In this document: positions 54,453 to 64,000 of the stretch, in pieces
Layout: each line of letters starts with the position of its first letter
Position numbering within the stretch: position 1 is the first letter of the stretch
NCBI RefSeq assembly: GCF_011745145.1
Contig: NZ_CP050191.1
Location: forward strand, 647,991 to 711,990
Source: Mycobacterium sp. DL440
GTDB lineage: Bacteria; Actinomycetota; Actinomycetes; Mycobacteriales; Mycobacteriaceae
Direction: 5' to 3'
DNA length: 64,000 nucleotides
Translations under genes and position numbers: made by a program
Notes under the pieces: model-generated
Told to the model about the DNA's origin: nothing
What the model saw: the letters and a program-made list of their open reading frames with translations, nothing else
The model's database searches: none

Positions 54453-54504
54453 AGCCGAGAAACCCGCGTGTGGTACCCCGGTTTTATCGCGATCGGGTGA
54501 CACC

Positions 54505-55191
54505 ATGGACACCATGAGGCAAAGGATCCTTGTCGTCGATGACGACCCATCACTGGCCGAGATGCTCACCATCGTCTTGCGTGGTGAAGGATTCGACACC
54601 GCGGTCGTCGGCGATGGCAGCCAGGCGCTGACCGCCGTTCGTGAATTGCGCCCCGATCTGGTCCTGCTGGACCTGATGTTGCCCGGGATGAACGGGATCG
54701 ACGTGTGCCGGGTGCTCCGTGCCGACTCGGGTGTCCCGATCGTCATGCTGACCGCCAAGACCGACACCGTCGACGTGGTACTGGGCCTGGAATCCGGCGC
54801 CGACGACTATGTGATGAAGCCGTTCAAGCCCAAGGAGCTGGTGGCCCGGGTGCGCGCACGGCTGCGCCGCAACGAGGACGAGCCTGCCGAGCTGCTGTCG
54901 ATCAACGATGTCGAGATCGACGTGCCGGCCCACAAGGTGACCCGCCAGGGCGAGCAGATTTCGCTGACACCGCTGGAGTTCGACCTGCTGGTGGCGCTGG
55001 CACGCAAACCACGCCAGGTGTTTACTCGTGATGTGCTGCTCGAACAGGTGTGGGGATATCGCCACCCCGCTGACACCCGTTTGGTGAACGTGCATGTCCA
55101 GCGGTTGCGGGCCAAGGTTGAGAAAGACCCGGAGAACCCGCAGGTGGTGTTGACCGTTCGAGGAGTGGGATACAAGGCCGGACCCCCGTGA
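54505..55191 (+). CDS. mtrA: Response regulator MtrA
   Basis: 228 residues, nearly identical in look to known MtrA. Receiver domain with VVDDDPS and phospho-acceptor D56 (LLDLMLP), [13 protein letters not shown], the K of MKPFKPKEL; the OmpR-type winged helix ends [15 protein letters not shown]. It controls dnaA, rpf and cell-wall hydrolase genes with the sensor MtrB encoded next. It overlaps mtrB by 4 bp. Essential in M. tuberculosis. Confidence 0.98.
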   Translation: MDTMRQRILVVDDDPSLAEMLTIVLRGEGFDTAVVGDGSQALTAVRELRPDLVLLDLMLPGMNGIDVCRVLRADSGVPIVMLTAKTDTVDVVLGLESGADDYVMKPFKPKELVARVRARLRRNEDEPAELLSINDVEIDVPAHKVTRQGEQISLTPLEFDLLVALARKPRQVFTRDVLLEQVWGYRHPADTRLVNVHVQRLRAKVEKDPENPQVVLTVRGVGYKAGPP

Positions 55192-56849
55192 TCTTCAGCT
55201 CCAGACGGCGCATTCGTGGTCGCTGGGGTGGTTCCGGCCCGCTGTTGCGCGGATTGGGGACGCTTGGTCGGGCGGTGAGCCTGGTGTGGCGTCGTTCGCT
55301 GCAACTGCGGGTCGTGACGCTGACTCTGGGGCTCTCGCTTGCCGTCATCCTGGTGCTCGGCTTCGTGCTCACCAGCCAGATCACGGACCGGATCCTTGAG
55401 GTCAAGGTCAAGGCCGCCACCGAGGAGGTGGAACGGGCCCGCATCACGGTCGGCGGCATCGTCGGCGGTGAAGAGAGCCGTTCGCTCGACAGCAGCCTGC
55501 AGTTGGCCCGGAACACCCTGATCGATCGCAAGGCCGACGCCCGCGCGGACGTGGCCGGAGCGTTCGACGCGGTACTCATGGCTCCCGGCGACGGGCCACG
55601 CGAAGCCGCTGCGGCCGGGCCGGTGCAACAGGTGCCGAAGGCCCTACGTGACTTCGTCAAGGCCGGACAGGTCAGTTACCAATACACCACGGTCGCCACC
55701 GATGGGTTCTCCGGTCCTGCGCTGATCGTCGGCAGCCCGGCGTCCTCGTCGGTGCCCAATCTTGAGCTGTACCTGATCTTTCCGCTGAACAACGAGGAGA
55801 GCACCATCTCCCTGGTGCGCGGCACCATGGCGACCGGCGGCGTGGTGCTGTTGGGCCTGCTGGCGGCGATCGCGCTGGTGGTGGCCCGTCAGATCGTGCA
55901 GCCGGTGCGGTCGGCCTCACGCATCGCCGAGCGGTTCGCCGAAGGTCACCTGACCGAGCGGATGCCGGTGCGCGGCGAGGACGACATGGCCCGGCTGGCG
56001 GTGTCGTTCAACGACATGGCCGAGAGCCTTTCGCGCCAGATCCAGCAGCTCGAGGAATTCGGTAACCTGCAGCGCCGCTTCACCTCTGACGTCAGCCATG
56101 AACTACGTACCCCGCTGACCACGGTGCGCATGGCTGCCGACCTGATCCACGATCACAGCGAGGATCTCGACCCTGCGCTGCGCCGGTCCACCGAGCTGAT
56201 GGTCAACGAACTGGACCGGTTCGAGACCCTGCTGGCCGATCTGCTGGAGATCTCCCGCCACGACGCCGGTGTGGCCGAGCTGTCGGTGGAGTCGGTGGAT
56301 CTGCGGACCACGGTGCAGAGCGCGCTGGACAATGTCGGGCACCTGGCGGCGGACGCCGAGGTCGAACTCGACGTCAACATGCCAGGCGACGGGGTGATCG
56401 CCGAGGTGGATCCGCGCCGCGTGGAACGCATCCTGCGCAACCTCATCGCCAACGCCATCGATCACGCCGAACGTAAACCGGTGCGCATCCGGATGGCCGC
56501 GGACGAGGACACCGTCGCCGTCACCGTGCGCGATTACGGTGTCGGCCTGCGCCCCGGTGAGGAAAAATTGGTGTTCAGCCGGTTCTGGCGGTCCGACCCG
56601 TCGCGGGTACGCCGCTCCGGCGGCACCGGCCTGGGCCTGGCCATCAGCATCGAGGACGCGCGCCTGCACCAGGGTCGGTTGGAGGCGTGGGGTGAACCCG
56701 GCAAGGGGGCCTGCTTCCGCCTGACGCTGCCGCTGGTGCGCGGTCACAAGGTGACCGCCAGCCCGCTGCCCCTCAAACCCATTGCGCCGCAGCAGAAACA
56801 GCGGCAGCATGCCAATCGCGACCGGGAGCATGCGGAGGAGAACGTGTGA
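55188..56849 (+). CDS. mtrB: Sensor histidine kinase MtrB
   Basis: 553 residues from GTG 55188. Helices near 47-67 and 208-230 flank an outer sensing region, then HAMP (about 231-285), the H-box with H304 ([13 protein letters not shown]), N-box [11 protein letters not shown], and the DYGVGL and [12 protein letters not shown] lids. The C-terminal tail is Pro/Gln/His/Arg-rich. It phosphorylates MtrA and localises to septa. It overlaps mtrA and lpqB. Confidence 0.97.
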   Translation: MIFSSRRRIRGRWGGSGPLLRGLGTLGRAVSLVWRRSLQLRVVTLTLGLSLAVILVLGFVLTSQITDRILEVKVKAATEEVERARITVGGIVGGEESRSLDSSLQLARNTLIDRKADARADVAGAFDAVLMAPGDGPREAAAAGPVQQVPKALRDFVKAGQVSYQYTTVATDGFSGPALIVGSPASSSVPNLELYLIFPLNNEESTISLVRGTMATGGVVLLGLLAAIALVVARQIVQPVRSASRIAERFAEGHLTERMPVRGEDDMARLAVSFNDMAESLSRQIQQLEEFGNLQRRFTSDVSHELRTPLTTVRMAADLIHDHSEDLDPALRRSTELMVNELDRFETLLADLLEISRHDAGVAELSVESVDLRTTVQSALDNVGHLAADAEVELDVNMPGDGVIAEVDPRRVERILRNLIANAIDHAERKPVRIRMAADEDTVAVTVRDYGVGLRPGEEKLVFSRFWRSDPSRVRRSGGTGLGLAISIEDARLHQGRLEAWGEPGKGACFRLTLPLVRGHKVTASPLPLKPIAPQQKQRQHANRDREHAEENV

Positions 56850-58606
56850 AGCGCCTGCTGACGGTCGTGGTCGTCGGTCTGGTCGTTCTGGTGTCCGGGT
56901 GCGCGGGAATTCCGAATTCGTCCTCCCCGCAAGCAATCGGAACAGTCGACAGACCGGCACCGCCGAACCTGCCCAAACCCGCGCCGGGCATGGACCCCGA
57001 TGTGCTCCTGCGTGAATTCCTCAAGGCCACGGCCGATCCCGCGAACCGGCACCTGGCAGCCCGGCAGTTCCTCACCGAGTCGGCCTCCAGCTCATGGGAC
57101 GACGCCGGCAGTGCACTGCTGCTCGACCGGGTGGTGTTCGTCGAAACCCGTGGCGCGGACCGGGTTTCGGTGAGTATGCGGGCAGACATCCTGGGATCGC
57201 TGTCCGACATGGGGGTGTTCGAGACGGGGGAGGGCGCACTGCCCGACCCCGGCCCCATCGAGCTCGTCCAGACTCCGGGCGGTTGGCGCATCGACCGGCT
57301 GCCCAACGGGGTTTTCCTTGACTGGCAACAGTTTCAGGCCACCTACAAGCGCAACACGCTCTATTTCGTCGACCCGACCGGAGCCACGGTCGTGCCCGAC
57401 CCCCGTTACGTCGCGGTGTCCGATCCCGACCAGTTGGCCACCGAGCTGATCTCCAAACTGGTCTCCGGGCCACGCCCCGAAATTGCCAGGGCGGTACGTA
57501 ATCTGCTCGACGCACCCTTGCGGCTGCGCGGTCCGGTCACCCGGGCCGACGGCGGGAAGACCGGGGTGGGGCGCGGCTACGGTGGTGCCCGAATCGACCT
57601 CGAGAATCTCTCGACCACCGATCCGCACAGTCGGCAACTGCTTGCCGCACAGATCATCTGGACCCTGTCGCGGGCCGGGATCAGTGGGCCCTACGTGATC
57701 AACGTCGACGGTGCGCCGCTGGACGATCGGTTCGCCGACGGATGGGAGACCTCCGACGTCGCGGCCACGGACCCGGGGGCCGTGCCCGGCGCGGCCGCCG
57801 GTCTGCACGCGCTGGTCGGCGGTTCCCTGGTGGCGTTGGACGGGCAGCAGACCGCCCGCGTGCCGGGGGCGTTCGGTTCGGCGCCCAACCAGATATCGGC
57901 GGCGGTGTCGCGCAACGGTCAGGACGCGGCGTCGGTCGTGGTACTGCCCGACGCCCCGGAGGCCACTGCCGCCTCGCTGTGGATGGGGCCGTTGGGAGGG
58001 CCCACCGCCAAGGCCATCGAGGGCCGCACGCTCAGCCGGCCGAGCTGGTCGCTGGATCAGGCCGTATGGGTGGTAGTCGACGTCGCCAATGTGGTGCGCA
58101 CCATCCGCGACGCGTCCGGGGTGCCGGCCCGCATCCCCGTCGACGCGGCGGCGGTGACCACCCGCTATCCGGGCCCGATCACCGAACTGCAGCTGTCCCG
58201 GGACGGCACCCGCGCGGCGATGGTGATCGGTGGGCAGGTGATCCTGGCCGGGATCGAGCGGACTCCCGAGGGCCAGTTCCTGCTGACCTATCCGCGGCGT
58301 CTCGGCTTCGGCCTGGGCAACACGGTGGTGTCGCTGTCCTGGCGTACCGGCGACGACATCGTGGTCAGCCGGACCGATCCGGCGCACCCGGTGTCCTACG
58401 TCAACCTCGACGGCGTGAATTCGGACGGGCCCAGCCGCAATCTGCAGGTCCCGGTGGGCACGGTGGCCGCCAATCCGTCGACGGTCTACGTCGCCGACCA
58501 GCGCGGGGTGATGCAGCTGTCCGCTTCGGTCAGTGACGACAATCCCGGATGGGTCGAGGTCCGGCCGCTGATGGTTCCCGGTTCGTTGCCGGTGCTGCCC
58601 GGCTGA
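56846..58606 (+). CDS. lpqB: Lipoprotein LpqB
   Basis: 586 residues. Signal peptide with lipobox LVSGC, lipidated Cys19. The mature part has a GerMN-type domain (about 100-300) followed by a beta-propeller-like domain (LpqB C-terminal, about 320-580). It interacts with MtrB and tunes MtrA signalling and cell envelope state. Overlaps mtrB by 4 bp. A 187-bp GC-rich, gene-free spacer follows. Confidence 0.96.
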   Translation: MKRLLTVVVVGLVVLVSGCAGIPNSSSPQAIGTVDRPAPPNLPKPAPGMDPDVLLREFLKATADPANRHLAARQFLTESASSSWDDAGSALLLDRVVFVETRGADRVSVSMRADILGSLSDMGVFETGEGALPDPGPIELVQTPGGWRIDRLPNGVFLDWQQFQATYKRNTLYFVDPTGATVVPDPRYVAVSDPDQLATELISKLVSGPRPEIARAVRNLLDAPLRLRGPVTRADGGKTGVGRGYGGARIDLENLSTTDPHSRQLLAAQIIWTLSRAGISGPYVINVDGAPLDDRFADGWETSDVAATDPGAVPGAAAGLHALVGGSLVALDGQQTARVPGAFGSAPNQISAAVSRNGQDAASVVVLPDAPEATAASLWMGPLGGPTAKAIEGRTLSRPSWSLDQAVWVVVDVANVVRTIRDASGVPARIPVDAAAVTTRYPGPITELQLSRDGTRAAMVIGGQVILAGIERTPEGQFLLTYPRRLGFGLGNTVVSLSWRTGDDIVVSRTDPAHPVSYVNLDGVNSDGPSRNLQVPVGTVAANPSTVYVADQRGVMQLSASVSDDNPGWVEVRPLMVPGSLPVLPG

Positions 58607-58793
58607 CTCTTCGGCGCGTGGTGTGGCGGTGCGCCGGCGGTGCGCCGATTTCCACGCCAGGGCTGCGCTACCCCCCCGGGATCGCGACCTCAGGTAGAAA
58701 CCGGCGGTGGTGCAGTCGCGGCGGTGCGGTGGCAGCGCGGCGGCCGTGCAGTGGCGGAGCGGCGATGTCACCCCCGGCGGGCAGACTGCCGGC

Positions 58794-59423
58794 ATGCTCG
58801 ACCTCATCCTGCCGCTGGAGTGCGGTGGCTGCGGGGCACCGTCGACCCGGTGGTGTGCGACGTGTGCCGCGCAGCTCGGTGTCGGTGACGACGAGCCGCA
58901 CCTGGTCACCCCGCGCACCGATCCGGGAGTTCCGGTGTTCGCCCTGGGGCGCCATGCGGGTATCCGTCGGCGCACCATCGTGGCGGCCAAGGAGCAGGGC
59001 CGCGCCGACCTGATCGTCCCGCTGGCCGGCGCGCTGAATGTCGGCCTGCAGCATCTGCTGACCTGGGGCGTCGTCGGTACTCCGCTGACGCTCGTTCCGG
59101 CGCCCACCCGCCGCGCCGCGGCACGGCGCCGCGGCGGTGATCCGGTCCGCCGGATCGCGACGGCAGCGGTTGCCGGGCTACCGGGTGTTCGCGTCGTGCC
59201 CGCGCTGCGCCTGCGGCCGTGGGTGCGTGATTCGGTGGGCCTGTCGGGCGCCGCCCGCCAGCGCAACATCGCCGGCCGGGTACGTCTGATCAGGCCGGTC
59301 GCGGGTGAAGTGGTGCTGGTCGACGACATCGTCACCACCGGAGCCACCGCGGCCGAATCGGTACGGATGCTCACGGCCGCCGGGGTCGACGTGTCTGCTG
59401 TACTGGCGATTTCGCACGCCTGA
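58794..59423 (+). CDS. ComF-like phosphoribosyltransferase
   Basis: 209 residues from ATG 58794. An N-terminal zinc ribbon (CGGCGAPSTRWCATC, about 10-24) is followed by a type I PRTase domain with VVLVDDIVTTGATAAE near 174-189. ComF-family proteins are linked to DNA uptake and recombination; the mycobacterial one is uncharacterised. It lies alone on its own between lpqB and hpf. Confidence 0.9.
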   Translation: MLDLILPLECGGCGAPSTRWCATCAAQLGVGDDEPHLVTPRTDPGVPVFALGRHAGIRRRTIVAAKEQGRADLIVPLAGALNVGLQHLLTWGVVGTPLTLVPAPTRRAAARRRGGDPVRRIATAAVAGLPGVRVVPALRLRPWVRDSVGLSGAARQRNIAGRVRLIRPVAGEVVLVDDIVTTGATAAESVRMLTAAGVDVSAVLAISHA

Positions 59424-59719
59424 CGCGCGCGTCATTTCGTCGAGATCAAACCCACGTGAAGAACTGAGAACACGTATCTGAAATTGGTGGCACGAGTGGG
59501 TGAACACGGACTACCGTCGGCAGCAACCACCCGTGAACGACTCACGGCGGCGCCCCCGAACGCGGCGCCACTTCACCGCCAAACGGTAGGAGGTGAGTAC
59601 CCGACACCTTTCGCCGATGGGTGGAGCAAACTATTCGGCCCATCGGCACCATCTCGATTCGTTGAGAAGTAGGGCACGCGTGAACGCGTGTGACAACTGA
59701 GAGAAACGAGTTGCCGAGT
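59424..59719 (+). promoter_or_regulatory. Leader and promoter of hpf
   Basis: 296 bp without a sure gene. GCCGATGGG (59613-59621) pairs with CCCATCGGC (59639-59647), giving a 9-bp hairpin with 17-base loop, 73 bases before the hpf ATG. A 62-codon frame (59484-59672) spans it and might be an upstream leader ORF. No consensus stress-sigma site was recognised. Confidence 0.4.
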
Positions 59720-60403
59720 ATGTCAACCCATTCCCCGGACACAAGCGCCACCATGGTGGTCGACCCCGACGAGCAGGTCGGCGACACCACCCCGGAGCCG
59801 AACGCAGAGGTCGTGGTCAAAGGTCGAAACGTCGAAGTTCCCGATCACTTCCGTATCTACGTCTCGGAGAAGTTGTCGCGCCTGGAGCGGTTCGACCGCA
59901 CCATCTACCTGTTCGACGTCGAACTCGACCACGAACGTAACCGCCGTCAGCGCAAAAACTGCCAGCACGTCGAGATCACGGCCCGCGGCCGTGGCCCGGT
60001 GGTGCGCGGCGAGGCCTGCGCAGACAGCTTCTATGCGGCCCTGGAATCAGCGGCCGGCAAACTCGAGAGCAGGCTCCGCAAGGGCAAGGACCGCCGCAAG
60101 ATCCACTATGGCGACAAGACCCCGGTCTCCCTGGCCGAAGCGACCGCGCACGAGACGCTGTTCGAGCAGCAGCCGATGGCTACGGCCGATGCCGGATTGT
60201 CGGATGGTCTCGACGATCATGAGCCAGGCCGGATCGTGCGGACCAAGGAACACCCCGCGAAACCGATGACAGTCGACGACGCCCTCTATGAGATGGAGCT
60301 GGTCGGCCACGATTTCTTCCTGTTCCACGACAAGGAGAGTGACCGCCCGTCGGTGGTGTACCGCCGACACGCCTACGACTACGGGCTGATCCGCCTGGCC
60401 TGA
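59720..60403 (+). CDS. hpf: Long-form ribosome hibernation promoting factor
   Basis: 227 residues from ATG 59720; GTG 59690 would add ten. The S30AE domain (about 30-130: VVVKGRNVEVPDHFRIYVSEKLSRLERFD) binds the decoding centre. The C-terminal domain (about 170-227, RIVRTKEHPAKPMTVDDALYEMELVGHDFFLFHD within it) dimerises to pair 70S particles. Long HPFs are induced in stress or hypoxia. It ends in a hairpin before secA1. Confidence 0.93.
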   Translation: MSTHSPDTSATMVVDPDEQVGDTTPEPNAEVVVKGRNVEVPDHFRIYVSEKLSRLERFDRTIYLFDVELDHERNRRQRKNCQHVEITARGRGPVVRGEACADSFYAALESAAGKLESRLRKGKDRRKIHYGDKTPVSLAEATAHETLFEQQPMATADAGLSDGLDDHEPGRIVRTKEHPAKPMTVDDALYEMELVGHDFFLFHDKESDRPSVVYRRHAYDYGLIRLA

Positions 60404-60441
60404 GCGCCGGCAGTCCCACGCACGTGGGAGGGGCCCAGCGG

Positions 60442-60473
60442 AATCGCACCTCGGAGCATTCCGGGGTGCGATT
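60442..60473. terminator. Terminator between hpf and secA1
   Basis: AATCGCACC (60442-60450) pairs with GGTGCGATT (60465-60473), with an inner CGGA/TCCG pair and a following TTTG. Confidence 0.75.
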
Positions 60474-60586
60474 TTGTGTGTTCGCGCCAGCAGAACCAGC
60501 GACTTCGACCGGTCACCTACGATGGACGTCAACTAAGCCCGTGCGATCCCGCCCACGGGATCCATCGAACCCACAGGGGAAATAGC

Positions 60587-63447
<2,861 letters not shown>

Positions 63448-63451
<4 letters not shown>

Positions 63452-63978
63452 CCGAGCTGTAGCGCAGTGAGTTGCCAACGGCCACTGCGTGTTTCGATAC
63501 GTCCGGCGATGGCGCGCACCCGCGGGCCGCGGGTGTAGGTGGCGAACAGCTCGGCGGCCTCGGGTGAGGCTGCCGGGCGTAACCCCACCCGGCGCAGGCT
63601 GGCGGTGGTGCCGTGGCGCGACGCGGTGGAGGCGATGACCGCGTCGAGCAGCAGTTGGCTCATCAACGATTTCAGCTGGGACGGTGGCCTGCGCCGATCG
63701 ACGACCTCAAGGACCCGGCGCAGGGCCATATCGGCGAACTGCGCGGCGCCGGGCTGCACTTGCCCGTCGGTCTCGGGGCTGACCAACCGCAACCGGCGCG
63801 GGTTGTGGCCGTGTAGCACGGTCGGTGCCGGGCAGGGCGCCGGCGGTGCCGGCAAGTCAGCCGGTGTGCCTCCCAGGGGCAGTGCGGGCGGCTCGCAGTC
63901 GATGACCGGGGCGGTCAGCGGCAGACGCCGGGAACCGTTCGCGGTGGCGGATTGCGCGGCAAGTTTCGGGGTGGGCAC
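63448..63978 (-). CDS. DUF6459 (Rv3235-like) protein
   Basis: 176 residues from GTG 63978, preceded by GGAGG at the right distance (minus strand); a TTG two codons earlier is possible. A Pro/Ala-rich N-terminal half is followed by a small conserved domain ([22 protein letters not shown], then [15 protein letters not shown]). The family is conserved next to secA in actinobacteria; its job is unknown. Ends overlap secA1 by 4 bp, which suggests antisense coupling of the two transcripts. Confidence 0.85.
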
Positions 63979-64000
63979 AGGCAACCTCCAGCGGTCGGCA

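Noticed and set aside
57092..59374. 760-codon minus-strand open frame opposite lpqB and the ComF-like gene
   Set aside because: Antisense shadow caused by high GC; no domain, and lpqB has lipobox and conserved layout on the plus strand.

Overview
The window is high-GC DNA from a mycobacterium, most likely a rapidly growing, Mycolicibacterium-type species. The evidence is the near-exact families present (whiB2/WhmD, mtrA-mtrB-lpqB, fbiA/fbiB, fadE25, secA1, gjpA) and the order birA, PH protein, gtrA, purK, purE, fadE25, lcp1, rmlD, wbbL1, manC, fbiB/fbiA, whiB2, pmmA, manA, amino acid permease, alkB-rubA-rubB, sahH, tmk, mtrA-mtrB-lpqB, hpf, secA1. From memory this is the order of M. tuberculosis Rv3279c down to Rv3235, read in the opposite direction. 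Species and strain cannot be fixed from sequence alone. No rRNA, tRNA, CRISPR array, transposase or prophage gene was seen.

Region 1 (1-10.5 kb) is part of a surface polysaccharide or glycolipid locus. It holds the end of a hexapeptide acyltransferase, two GT4 glycosyltransferases, a condensation-fold acyltransferase, a Wzx-like flippase, a YdcF-type protein, a divergent pair of 4-TM CrcB/Fluc-like proteins, a WcaJ-type phosphoglycosyl transferase, and gmd + fcl for GDP-L-fucose. No Wzy or Wza is in view. Region 2 (10.6-15 kb) is a fadD-kstD-kshA operon for a steroid-like acid, sitting directly upstream of birA.

Region 3 (16.3-21.3 kb) is an accessory island between the PH-domain gene and gtrA. 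It contains GT2, an acyl-CoA-dehydrogenase-like protein, a PIG-L deacetylase and a NodS-type methyltransferase in a tightly overlapping operon, then small stress or membrane proteins (one apparently frameshifted), a CsbD protein and a DUF421 protein. It is bounded by a 42-bp direct repeat made from the 3' end of the PH gene.

Region 4 (21.3-41 kb) is core: purine synthesis, FadE25, the arabinogalactan linker and ligation genes (rmlD, wbbL1, lcp1), F420 synthesis (fbiA, fbiB), WhiB2 and the GDP-mannose genes (manA, pmmA, manC). A decayed membrane-protein gene lies at 31-32 kb. ManA, PmmA, ManC, Gmd and Fcl together give the whole route from fructose-6-phosphate to GDP-L-fucose inside one window.

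Region 5 (41-64 kb) holds an AurF-type diiron oxygenase with a membrane tail, a methyltransferase, an amino acid permease, the alkane hydroxylase operon with a clear operator and promoter, sahH, a gjpA + fatty-acyl-AMP-ligase pair on the opposite strand, then tmk, mtrA-mtrB-lpqB, a ComF-like gene, hpf, secA1 and a DUF6459 gene.
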